Shown here in pieces: positions 1 to 7,557 of a stretch of DNA of 64,000 nt. This DNA is from Pararhodobacter sp. CCB-MM2. GTDB taxonomy: Bacteria > Pseudomonadota > Alphaproteobacteria > Rhodobacterales > Rhodobacteraceae. The notes beneath the pieces were generated by a model that searched no databases, was not told where the DNA came from, and saw only the letters and a program-made list of their open reading frames with translations. Position 1 is the first letter of the stretch. Each line of letters begins with the position of its first letter. The DNA is taken from NCBI RefSeq assembly GCF_001691415.1, contig NZ_LRRR01000003.1, positions 62,001 through 126,000 of the forward strand, read 5' to 3'. The position numbers were made by a program, and so were the translations under genes.

Positions 1-321
1 CCGCAGCACCCGCAGGGCCCGCAACACGCTGAAATTGCCCGCGCCCGGTACGATGGCGATGCCGACGATGACGAAATCGAACAGGTTCCAGCCTGAGCGG
101 AAGAACGATAACCGCAGCGCCACCAGCTTCAGCGCCAGCTCCACCACGAAGACCGCAAGGCAAGCCATGTCGATCGCCACGATCAGCGGCCCCGCCGCCG
201 CCATCACGGCATCCGAGGTCTCCAGCCCCAAGACCACGGCGTTGAGCAGGATCACCCCGATGATGCCGTTGCGCACGATCGGGCGGTCGAGGAAGGAGAG
301 GATGCGGTCGCTGAGGGGCAT
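1..321 (-). CDS. Voltage-gated ion channel, N-terminal part (runs off left edge)
   Basis: An open frame of 107 codons starts at ATG 321 and has no stop before the window edge. It begins MPLSDRILSFLDRPIVRNG, followed by three hydrophobic helices, one of them carrying the acidic pair VFVVELALKL, and then VLRALRVLR, arginines at every third residue as in an S4 voltage sensor. This is the S1-S4 layout of the bacterial NaChBac-type single-domain channels. The pore and selectivity filter lie outside the window, so sodium selectivity is inferred from the family. It starts 23 bases after the methyltransferase stop, on the same strand, so it may be the last gene of that transcript. Confidence 0.8.
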   Translation of the reverse strand, partial: MPLSDRILSFLDRPIVRNGIIGVILLNAVVLGLETSDAVMAAAGPLIVAIDMACLAVFVVELALKLVALRLSFFRSGWNLFDFVIVGIAIVPGAGNFSVLRALRVLR

Positions 322-344
322 GATCGGTCCGGTCAGGGGGCGTT

Positions 345-1562
345 TCAGCCGATATGGGCGCGCGAGAAGCGGGCCGCAAGTTCCACATGCGCCGACCAGC
401 GGAACTGGTCCACCACCTGCACCCAATCCAGCCGATAGCCCGCCGCGATGAGCGTTTTCGCGTCACGCGCGAAGGTCACCGGATTGCACGAGACATGCGC
501 GATGACCGGCACCTGCGCCTTGGCAAGTTCGGCGATCTGAGCTTCAGCCCCGGCGCGCGGCGGGTCGATGACCACGGCGTCGAAGCGCTTCAGCTCGTCG
601 GGCATCAGGGGGCGGCGAAACAGGTCACGCGCCTCGGTGCTGATCTTCTTCAGCCCCGCCGTATTGCGCCACCCGAGGTCCAGCGCGGCAAGCATCGGGG
701 CAAAGCCTTCGACGGCATGCACCTCGGCGGTTTCGGCCAGCGGCAGGGCAAAGGTCCCGGCGCCGGCAAACAGGTCGGCCACGGATTTCGCCGCGCCCAC
801 GGCCTCCTTCACGGCGGCCAGCAGCGCGGATTCGCCCTGCGGCGTGGCTTGCAGGAAGCTGCCCGGCGGCGGCGAGACATGGGCGCGCCCGAAGGCCAGC
901 GTCGGCGGCTGCTCCTGCAGCAAAACCTCGCCGTTCCACGACAGGCGCACCAATCCATGGGCGCCTGCGATCTGCGGCAGGCTGAGATGCAGCGCCTTGT
1001 CGAGCGGCTTGCCCTCACTCACGGCGACCTCGATCCCCTGCTCGAACCGGGTGACGGTCAGCTTGACCTCGCCCTTTCGCGATCCGCCCTCAACGACCAG
1101 CGCCTCCAGCGCCGGCAGCACGTCGATCAGCGCGGGGTCCAGCAGGGTGCAGCCGGGAATGGCGGTGACGGTGTCCGACGCGCGGGCATGGAAGCCGACC
1201 AGCGCGCCAGATTTCAATCGGCGCCCGGCCAGAGTGGCGCGACGGCGCGAACGGGCGGGCGAGGTCAGGGTCGGGCGGAACTCGGCCTCCAACCCCTGCC
1301 CGGCCAAGGCCTGCCGGACAACGCCGGTCTTCCAGCTTTCGACAAAGGGATCGGCGGCATGCTGCAGCGCACAACCACCGCAGGACTTGTAATGCTTGCA
1401 GGGCGCGGCGACCCGTTCGGCCGCCGGGGTAACGATCTTCGGCTGGGCGATGCGCCCCTCGACCGCCTCGCCCCCGATGACCTCGCCGGGCAGTGCCCGC
1501 GCCACTGTCAGCCCGCCGCCGATGCCCTCACCGCGAATGTTCAGACGCTCGATGGTGATCAT
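345..1562 (-). CDS. RlmD/RumA-like class I rRNA (uracil-C5) methyltransferase
   Basis: 405 residues, close to the size of RumA/RlmD, which methylates C5 of a 23S rRNA uridine using S-adenosylmethionine. A short N-terminal TRAM-like stretch (MITIERLNIRGEGIGGG) precedes the iron-sulfur motif CKHYKSCGGCALQ (about residues 55-67). The C-terminal half has the SAM-binding DLFAGAGTFALPLA, the DPPRAG motif and HVSCNPVTFARD, whose cysteine is the expected nucleophile. It starts at ATG 1562 in a four-base ATGA overlap with the VOC gene upstream, so the two are translationally coupled. The family is clear; the exact uridine target cannot be read from sequence. Confidence 0.88.
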   Translation of the reverse strand: MITIERLNIRGEGIGGGLTVARALPGEVIGGEAVEGRIAQPKIVTPAAERVAAPCKHYKSCGGCALQHAADPFVESWKTGVVRQALAGQGLEAEFRPTLTSPARSRRRATLAGRRLKSGALVGFHARASDTVTAIPGCTLLDPALIDVLPALEALVVEGGSRKGEVKLTVTRFEQGIEVAVSEGKPLDKALHLSLPQIAGAHGLVRLSWNGEVLLQEQPPTLAFGRAHVSPPPGSFLQATPQGESALLAAVKEAVGAAKSVADLFAGAGTFALPLAETAEVHAVEGFAPMLAALDLGWRNTAGLKKISTEARDLFRRPLMPDELKRFDAVVIDPPRAGAEAQIAELAKAQVPVIAHVSCNPVTFARDAKTLIAAGYRLDWVQVVDQFRWSAHVELAARFSRAHIG

Positions 1563-1981
1563 GCCGAGGCCCTCGCCGGTGAAAACGCATAGCCCTCGGG
1601 CGAGAGGATCGTTGCCTCACGCAGGCCATGCGGCTTGTCGGCGGGCGCCTCGATGACCGTGCCGCCATGCGCTTCGGCACGCAAAACGGCAGCGTCAGGG
1701 TCGATTCCGAACAGATAGAACTGCGCTCCGGCCCCGCGCGGCGGGTTCTCGGGCAGGATGTCGTGCAGCGGATGGCGCGAGAAGGTGGCGTCCGAATGCA
1801 GCTGGATGAGCACCGCGCCATGCCGGGCCAGCGCGAAATCATCCGACAGACGGTGGATCGTCAGGCCCAAGCAGCCCTCAAGGAAGGCCGCCAGCCCGCG
1901 CACATCGCGGGTCAACAGGTTCACGCCCAGCCCGTCCAGACTGCGGCCGAACTCGGCGGCCCCCACTGTCTCCAGATCCAT
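1559..1981 (-). CDS. VOC/glyoxalase-fold protein
   Basis: 140 residues starting MDLETVGAAEFGRSL from ATG 1981, whose A is also the last base of the upstream ABC transporter TGA (TGATG); a GTG one codon earlier is possible. It has the beta-alpha-beta pattern of one vicinal-oxygen-chelate module: GVNLLTRDVRGLAAFLEGCLGL, a middle strand IQLHSD, and a second half ending with EATILSPEGYAF. Single-module VOC proteins usually dimerise and bind a metal for isomerase, dioxygenase or resistance roles. No substrate can be assigned. It is sandwiched by overlaps between the ABC exporter pair and the methyltransferase. Confidence 0.75.
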   Translation of the reverse strand: MDLETVGAAEFGRSLDGLGVNLLTRDVRGLAAFLEGCLGLTIHRLSDDFALARHGAVLIQLHSDATFSRHPLHDILPENPPRGAGAQFYLFGIDPDAAVLRAEAHGGTVIEAPADKPHGLREATILSPEGYAFSPARASA

Positions 1982-3816
1982 CACGCCTCTTCGTCCTCGT
2001 CCACGCCCAGAAATCCGCCCGATTGGCGCGCCCAGAAGCCGGCGTATCGGCCGTTCCGCGCCAGAAGCTCGTCATGCGTGCCTTCTTCGACCACGCGGCC
2101 CGCGTCAAGGACGATGATGCGGTCCATCTGGGCGATGGTGGACAGGCGGTGCGCGATGGCCAGCACGGTCTTACCCGCCATGACGTCGTTCAACGTCTCC
2201 TGAATCGCCGCCTCGACCTCGCTGTCCAGCGCCGAGGTCGCTTCATCCAGCACGAGGATCGGCGCGTCCTTCAGGAAGGCCCGCGCCAGCGCGATCCGTT
2301 GCCGCTGCCCGCCGGACAACCGCACCCCGCGCTCGCCCAGCTGCGCGTCGTAGCCCTTGCGCCCGGCGTTGTCGCGCAGGTCCTGGATGAAGTCATGCGC
2401 CTCGGCCGCCTCGGCGGCGGCGATGACCTCGGCCTCGGACGCATCGGGGCGGCCGTAGCGGATGTTGTCGCGGGCCGAGCGGTTGAACATCGCCGTGTCC
2501 TGCGTGACCATGCCGATCTGGCGGCGCAGGCTCTCTTGCGTGACGTCGCGCACGTCGATCCCGTCGATGCGAACCGCGCCTTTTTCGGTGTCATAGAGCC
2601 GCAACAGCAGCGACACGAGGGTCGATTTCCCTGCACCCGAGGCCCCGACGATGCCGATCCGCTCACCCGGCCGGATCTTCAGATCCAGCGCGTCCACGCC
2701 CCCGGTGCGCCGGCCATAGGCAAAGCCAACCTTGTCGAAATGGATCTCGCCCAGCACCGGCGGCATCTCGCGCGCGGTCTCGGCATCGGTCAGGGCATGG
2801 GTCACGGCGAGGGTGCGCATGCCGTCCTCGACCTCGCCGATATTGGCGTAGATGCCCATCAGCGTGAAACTGACCCAGCCGGTCATCTGCGCCAGACGAA
2901 TGGCCACGGTCCCGGCGGCGACGATCGCCCCGGTCGAGGCCGCGCCCTGCGTCCACAGCCACAGCGTCCCGCCGACCAGCGCCACGGGCAACAGACCCGC
3001 CACCAGCATCAGGCAGATACGGAACGTGGCCGAGACGCGACCATAGGCCAGCACGCGCTCACGGTAGCCCTTCATCGCGTCGAGGGCGTTCTGATCCTCG
3101 AACCGGGCATGGGCGAACAGCTTCACGGTGCGGATGTTGGTGATCGTGTCGACAACCTGCCCGGTGACCATGGCCCGCGCCCCGGCCCGCCCGGCCGCGC
3201 GCTTGCGGATATGCGGCATGAAGGCGCGGATCATGAACACATAGCCCGAGGCCCAGACCAGCAGCACCAGACCCAGCCGCCAGTCGATCGCCGTCATCAG
3301 CGCCACCGACCCGAGGATCGAGGACAGCGCGAAGGCCACGGTGTTGATGCTCTCGCTCACCACCTCGGTCAGCGCGCGCGAGGTTTGCAGCTGCTTCTGC
3401 GCGATCCGCCCGGCGAAGTCGTTGTCGAAAAAGCCGATGTCCTGCCCCATCGTCCAACGGTTCAGCCGCGACAAGACCAGCGGGTCGACGTTCGGCGCGA
3501 TGGCAAGGAAGTTCGCCGCGCTGTTGAGGCCAAAGGCGATGGGCCGCACCAGCAGGAAGAACGCCGCAAACCCCGCCAGCAGGAGCCAATGGTCGGCAAA
3601 GAAGCTCGACACCTGCCCGCCCGTCGCCGCGTCGACGACCATGCCCATGACCCAGGCTGACAGAACCTCGGTCACGCCCCCGGCTGCCGAGATCACCGTG
3701 GCGATCCAGATCCCGGGCCACGCCCCGTCCAGCGCCCAGCGCACGAAGGCCATCAACGTCCGGGGCGGCGCGCCCTCGGCGGGGCGGAAGGGGTGGATCA
3801 GGGTCGACAGGCTCAT
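1981..3816 (-). CDS. ABC exporter half-transporter (fused permease/ATPase), subunit 1
   Basis: 611 residues: an N-terminal six-helix exporter-type membrane domain (about residues 20-320) fused to a nucleotide-binding domain. Visible motifs are Walker A GIVGASGAGKST, Q-loop MVTQDTAMF, signature LSGGQRQRIALARAF, Walker B plus catalytic glutamate ILVLDEATSALD and the H-loop AIAHRLST. All catalytic residues are present. It is the second of two tandem half-transporters, about 100 bases downstream of the other, so a heterodimer is likely but two homodimers cannot be excluded. Such MsbA/TM287-288-type exporters move lipids, peptides or drugs outward; the substrate is unknown here. Confidence 0.92.
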   Translation of the reverse strand: MSLSTLIHPFRPAEGAPPRTLMAFVRWALDGAWPGIWIATVISAAGGVTEVLSAWVMGMVVDAATGGQVSSFFADHWLLLAGFAAFFLLVRPIAFGLNSAANFLAIAPNVDPLVLSRLNRWTMGQDIGFFDNDFAGRIAQKQLQTSRALTEVVSESINTVAFALSSILGSVALMTAIDWRLGLVLLVWASGYVFMIRAFMPHIRKRAAGRAGARAMVTGQVVDTITNIRTVKLFAHARFEDQNALDAMKGYRERVLAYGRVSATFRICLMLVAGLLPVALVGGTLWLWTQGAASTGAIVAAGTVAIRLAQMTGWVSFTLMGIYANIGEVEDGMRTLAVTHALTDAETAREMPPVLGEIHFDKVGFAYGRRTGGVDALDLKIRPGERIGIVGASGAGKSTLVSLLLRLYDTEKGAVRIDGIDVRDVTQESLRRQIGMVTQDTAMFNRSARDNIRYGRPDASEAEVIAAAEAAEAHDFIQDLRDNAGRKGYDAQLGERGVRLSGGQRQRIALARAFLKDAPILVLDEATSALDSEVEAAIQETLNDVMAGKTVLAIAHRLSTIAQMDRIIVLDAGRVVEEGTHDELLARNGRYAGFWARQSGGFLGVDEDEEA

Positions 3817-3850
3817 TCATGTTCGCACGGGATGCCCCGCGCCCTCTCAT

Positions 3851-3911
3851 CATCTTGTCTCAAATACTCCGGGGGGGCCGCCGAAGGCGGTGGGGGCAGC
3901 GCCCCCTCCCC
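3851..3911. repeat. Intergenic GC-rich repeat, copy A
   Basis: Between the two ABC genes. It reads catcttgtctcaaatactcc, then a G run, then ccgccgaaggcgg (a small dyad) and gggggcagcgccccc (a second dyad). A clearly related element lies at 28981-29046 with the same order of blocks: an ATC-TTT/AAATA leader, G run, CCGAAGGCGG and GGGGGCAG-GCCCCC. From memory, elements of this look are common between genes in Rhodobacterales. It may act as a transcript-end or mRNA-stabilising structure. Confidence 0.7.
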
Positions 3912-3917
3912 GAGTCC

Positions 3918-5765
3918 TCACTGCGCCGCTTCATCCTCGGTGCCGATGAACCCACCCGATTGCCGCGCCCAGAACCCGGCATAGAGCCCGCCCTGCGCCA
4001 GCAGCGCTTCATGGCTGCCCTCTTCGACAATGCGGCCGTCATCCATCACCACGATCCGGTCCATCCGCGCGATGGTCGAGAGCCGGTGCGCGATGGCGAT
4101 CACTGTCTTGCCCTCCATCATGCCGTAAAGCGTCTCCTGGATTGCCGCCTCGACCTCGGAATCCAGCGCCGAGGTCGCCTCGTCCAGCACCAGCACTGGC
4201 GCGTCTTTCAGGATCACGCGGGCGATGGCGATCCGCTGGCGTTGACCGCCGGACAGCTTCACGCCCCGCTCGCCGACCCGCGCGTCATAGCCGGGCCGCC
4301 CGTCCGAATCCGCCAGCTCGAGGATAAACTCATGCGCCTCGGCGCGTTTGGCGGCTTCGATCATCTGCGCCTCAGAGGCGCCCTCGCGGCCATAGAGGAT
4401 GTTCTCACGCACCGAGCGATGCAGCAGCGCGGTGTCCTGCTGGACCATGCCGATTTGCCGGCGCAGGCTGTCTTGCGTGACCTGCGTCACGTCCTGTCCG
4501 TCGATCAGGATGCGCCCGTGCTCAGGGTCGTAAAACCGCAAAAGCAGCTTTACGAGGGTCGATTTCCCGGCGCCCGAGCGCCCGATCAACCCGATCTTCT
4601 CACCCGGCCGGATGGTCATCGACACGCGGTCCAACCCGCCCGAGCCACGGCCGTAATGATGGCTCACGCCCTCGATCTCGATCTTGCCCTCGTGGAACGT
4701 CAGCGGCTTGGCCCCCGGCGCGTCGGTCAGGGTCACCGGCTGGGCGATGGTCTCCATCCCCTCGGCCACGACGCCGAGATTGCGGAAGAAGGAGGACACC
4801 GCCCACATCAGCCAGCCGGTCATCGCATTGAGGCGCAGCACCAAGGCCGAGGCCGCCGCGACGATCCCCAAAGTCGCCGAGCCCGCCGACCACAGCCAGA
4901 CCGACCACCCCACGACCGCGACGATCAGGAAGCCGTTCAGCGCGACGAGACACAGGTCCATCGTCGTGAATATCCGCATCTCCTTCTGGAAGGTGATGCG
5001 GGCATGCTCGATCGCCTCGCGGGCGTAATCGGTCTCGGTCCCGGCCTGCGCGAACAGCTTCACGGAATGGATGTTGCTATAGGCGTCGACGACGCGACCC
5101 GTCACCGCGCTGCGGGCATCGGACGCCGCCTGCGAGGCCGGGCCGACATTGCGGATTGTCCAGCGCACCAGCAGGACATAGAGCCCCAGCCAGACCAAAA
5201 GCGGCAACACCAGCCGCGGGTCCGAACCCCAGAGCAGTACCGCCGCGCCGATGATATAGGCCACGGCAAAGGTCAGCGCGTCGAAGATCTGGAACACCGC
5301 CTCACCCGCTGCCGGCGGCGTCTGCATGATACGGTTGGCGATCCGGCCGGCGAAATCGTTCTCGAACCAGCCAACCGATTGGCGCAGCACATGCTTATGC
5401 GCGCGCCAGCGAATGAGCGTGCCGAAATTGGGCAGGATCGCGTTGTTGATCAGGCCTACGTCGATCACCTGCAGGATCGGCCGCAGGACCAAGAGGAAGA
5501 TCCCGGCCATCGCTAGCTCCAAGCCGTGCTCGGCCCAGAAGGTTTGCGCACCGGTCTGCTCCAGCAGGTCGACGAGGCGGCCCATGTACCACAAGAGGCC
5601 CGTCTCGATCATCGCCACGGTGAACGAGGCCAGCGCGGTAAAAGCAAAAACCTTGCGGAACGGGCGCATGTACAGGCCCAGGAACGGCCACAGCTTGCGC
5701 GGGGGCGTGTCCTGTTCGGGGTAGTCGACATAGGGGTCGACCAGATTTTCAAAGAATTTGTACAC
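3918..5765 (-). CDS. ABC exporter half-transporter (fused permease/ATPase), subunit 2
   Basis: 615 residues from a GTG start at 5765 with GAAGGA eight bases upstream (MYKFFENLVDPYVDYPEQD). The membrane domain (about 25-325) precedes an ATPase domain with Walker A GLIGRSGAGKST, Q-loop MVQQDTALL, signature LSGGQRQRIAIARVI, Walker B/catalytic Glu VLVLDEATSALD and H-loop AIAHRLST. Both partners therefore have intact catalytic glutamates, unlike asymmetric heterodimers in which one site is degenerate. It is first in the minus-strand run that continues with the other half-transporter, the VOC protein and the RNA methyltransferase. Confidence 0.92.
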   Translation of the reverse strand: MYKFFENLVDPYVDYPEQDTPPRKLWPFLGLYMRPFRKVFAFTALASFTVAMIETGLLWYMGRLVDLLEQTGAQTFWAEHGLELAMAGIFLLVLRPILQVIDVGLINNAILPNFGTLIRWRAHKHVLRQSVGWFENDFAGRIANRIMQTPPAAGEAVFQIFDALTFAVAYIIGAAVLLWGSDPRLVLPLLVWLGLYVLLVRWTIRNVGPASQAASDARSAVTGRVVDAYSNIHSVKLFAQAGTETDYAREAIEHARITFQKEMRIFTTMDLCLVALNGFLIVAVVGWSVWLWSAGSATLGIVAAASALVLRLNAMTGWLMWAVSSFFRNLGVVAEGMETIAQPVTLTDAPGAKPLTFHEGKIEIEGVSHHYGRGSGGLDRVSMTIRPGEKIGLIGRSGAGKSTLVKLLLRFYDPEHGRILIDGQDVTQVTQDSLRRQIGMVQQDTALLHRSVRENILYGREGASEAQMIEAAKRAEAHEFILELADSDGRPGYDARVGERGVKLSGGQRQRIAIARVILKDAPVLVLDEATSALDSEVEAAIQETLYGMMEGKTVIAIAHRLSTIARMDRIVVMDDGRIVEEGSHEALLAQGGLYAGFWARQSGGFIGTEDEAAQ

Positions 5766-5812
5766 GCGGGACGTCCTTCACAAGTGAAGGCAATCTAGGT
5801 CGCGACCGGGGG

Positions 5813-6964
5813 TCAGGCCAGCCCCAGAAGTGCCAAGAGCTCGGCTTTGCCGGGCACAAGGTCGTGGGCCAGCCAATGCGTCTGCGCGCGCGACAGGGCG
5901 AGGCCCAGCGACGGCCCCATCAGCATCGGCATCAGATCGGCAGGTTTCAGCGGGAAATCCGCCTGCGCCCCGCGCATCACCTGCCGTGCCCAATCCGGCG
6001 CGGGCGGGGTCTCCAGAAGCGCCGCGCGCCCCAGAAGAGCGTCGGTCGCAAGGCGTTGGCCCAGTTTCCAACCCAAGGCGGCGGGGCTGTCCATCGAGGA
6101 AAAAGCGTCTCTAACCTTGCCGAAATCGCGTGCCTCGGCCTTCGACAAGCGCAGGCTTTCGACGCTCTCGGTCAGCACGGCGAGGCGGCGGATGAAGCTG
6201 CCGGGCTTGCCCTCCTCCAGATGGACCAGAAGCGGCAGCGCCTGCGGCTGCGCGCCGGGCAGGACGTGCAGCAACACCCCCGTCTGCGCCATCGAGGCGA
6301 CGGCAGGCGCGGGGTCCTCGGCGGCCAGCAGCTTCTTTAGCTCGGCGGTGATACGCTCGGCGGAAAGCGTCTCTAACATGGCCGAATGTTCGGCACAGGC
6401 GGCCAAGGCGTCGGGGTCGAGCCCCTGCTGGGGATCGCCATATTGGGCGTGGAACCGGAAGAACCGCAGGATGCGGAGATAATCCTCCCGGATCCGCGCA
6501 TCCGGATCGCCGACGAAGCGTAGACGCCGGGCGTGCAGGTCCGGCAGACCGCCCAGCGGATCGACGATTGTGCCGTCCGCCTGCGCATAGAGCGCGTTCA
6601 TGGTGAAATCCCGCCGCGCCGCGTCCTGCTCCAGCGAGGCGCCGAAGCTCACGCGCGCATGGCGGCCGAAGCTTTCCTCGTCATGGCGGAAGGTGGTGAC
6701 CTCGAAGCCTTCGCCATGCGCCACGATGGTCACCGTGCCATGCGCGATGCCGGTCGGCACGGCGCGAAGACCGGCATTTTCGGCAAGGTTAGACACTGTT
6801 TCGGGCAAGGCCGAGGTGGCGATGTCCACATCCGTGACCGGCACACCCAGCAGGGAATTCCGCACACAGCCACCGACGGCGAGGGCGTGATGGCCGGCGC
6901 CGGTTAGCATGCCCAGCACGGCCTGCGTGCCGGGATTGTCGAGCCAGTCGCCGGAGATCCTCAT
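5813..6964 (-). CDS. CCA tRNA nucleotidyltransferase / poly(A) polymerase family
   Basis: 383 residues of the class II nucleotidyltransferase fold. The head has VGGCVRNSLLGVPVTDVDIA (the GG and DxD metal-binding motifs), followed by TFRHDEE and RRDFTMNALYAQADG; the FLRILRFFRFHAQYG-like stretch and neck follow. In alphaproteobacteria this single protein usually adds or repairs the tRNA 3' CCA end, but the family also includes poly(A) polymerases and sequence alone does not settle it. ATG 6964 overlaps the NudL stop (ATGA). The gene contains two exact copies of a 14-base word (6102-6115, 6364-6377) and a partial inverted copy (6778-6793) that also occur in addA, addB and tsaE. Confidence 0.88.
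   Translation of the reverse strand: MRISGDWLDNPGTQAVLGMLTGAGHHALAVGGCVRNSLLGVPVTDVDIATSALPETVSNLAENAGLRAVPTGIAHGTVTIVAHGEGFEVTTFRHDEESFGRHARVSFGASLEQDAARRDFTMNALYAQADGTIVDPLGGLPDLHARRLRFVGDPDARIREDYLRILRFFRFHAQYGDPQQGLDPDALAACAEHSAMLETLSAERITAELKKLLAAEDPAPAVASMAQTGVLLHVLPGAQPQALPLLVHLEEGKPGSFIRRLAVLTESVESLRLSKAEARDFGKVRDAFSSMDSPAALGWKLGQRLATDALLGRAALLETPPAPDWARQVMRGAQADFPLKPADLMPMLMGPSLGLALSRAQTHWLAHDLVPGKAELLALLGLA
6102..6115 (+). repeat. Intragenic 14-mer repeat, copy 1 (in cca)
   Basis: AAAGCGTCTCTAAC on the plus strand, inside the minus-strand cca gene, where it is read in the frame encoding VRDAF. Extended context ggaaaaagcgtctctaac is followed by cttgccgaaat. Identical 14-mers lie at 6364, 36725 and 38617. 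The segment 6110-6125 is also an exact reverse complement of 6778-6793. Confidence 0.85.
6364..6377 (+). repeat. Intragenic 14-mer repeat, copy 2 (in cca)
   Basis: The same AAAGCGTCTCTAAC, read in a different frame (coding LETLS on the minus strand), so the DNA rather than the peptide is what is shared with copy 1. Confidence 0.85.
6778..6793 (-). repeat. Partial inverted copy of the intragenic repeat (in cca)
   Basis: TTTCGGCAAGGTTAGA is a perfect 16-base reverse complement of 6110-6125. It matches the right half of the long form (TCTAACCTTGCCGAAA) but lacks an exact GCGTC block. Confidence 0.7.
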
Positions 6965-7557
6965 CCCGCCATCCTTGCCGCCAGCCCGCGCAGCATCCGC
7001 GCGGTCGCGCCCCAGATGTAATAGGGGCCCCAGGGCACGGCGAAATAGGAGCGTTTTGTGCCCAGCCAGCGACGGCTCTCGATGGCATAGGCGCGCTCAT
7101 CAAGCAGATGGGACAGCGGGACGAAGAAGGCTTCCTCGACCTCGCCGGCCTCGACCACCGGGGTGAAGGGCGCACGCACAACGGCGAGGATGGGGATCAC
7201 GGTGAAGCCGGTGACGGTCTCATGCTCGGGCATTTCGCCCAGCACTTCGACCAAGGCGGGATCAAGGCCCACTTCCTCATGCGCCTCGCGCAGCGCAGCG
7301 GCCTGCGCATCGGCATCACCGGGATCGACCTTGCCGCCGGGAAAGGCGATCTGGCCGGGATGATGCTTCAGCGTCGAGGCGCGCTTCGTGAGCAGTATCG
7401 CCCAGCCGTCGGGCCGCTGACACAGCGCGATCAGCACGGCGGCGGGGCGCAGCTTCAGCCCCTTGGGGCGGAACTGGGGATTGAGGTCGAAATCGCTCGA
7501 GGACGGGCCGTCGCCTTGCAGCGCGGCCCGCACCCGGTCGATCATGTCACTCGGCAT
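6961..7557 (-). CDS. Nudix hydrolase, CoA pyrophosphatase (NudL-like)
   Basis: About 198 residues. The Nudix box is seen as GGKVDPGDADAQ followed by REAHEEVGL, preceded by LTKRASTLKHHPGQIAFPGG, the UPF0035-type extension typical of NudL/NUDT7 CoA-diphosphatases that cleave CoA and its oxidised forms to 4'-phosphopantetheine and 3',5'-ADP. I chose ATG 7557 (MPSDMIDRVRAALQ); ATG 7563 and 7545 are alternatives, and GAGAAG upstream suits the first two. The start lies within the 3' end of hslO, and the gene overlaps cca by four bases, giving an hslO-nudL-cca operon. Confidence 0.85.
   Translation of the reverse strand: MPSDMIDRVRAALQGDGPSSSDFDLNPQFRPKGLKLRPAAVLIALCQRPDGWAILLTKRASTLKHHPGQIAFPGGKVDPGDADAQAAALREAHEEVGLDPALVEVLGEMPEHETVTGFTVIPILAVVRAPFTPVVEAGEVEEAFFVPLSHLLDERAYAIESRRWLGTKRSYFAVPWGPYYIWGATARMLRGLAARMAG

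Noticed and set aside
4131..4140. AAAGCGTCTC as another copy of the intragenic repeat
   Set aside because: Only ten bases match, in a conserved ABC coding position (QETL) shared with the paralogous gene.
345..5516. Several long plus-strand open frames (for example 354-1592, 2023-3660, 3819-5516)
   Set aside because: Antisense shadows of the methyltransferase and ABC genes, with the Arg/His/Gln/Asp-rich composition typical of such shadows.
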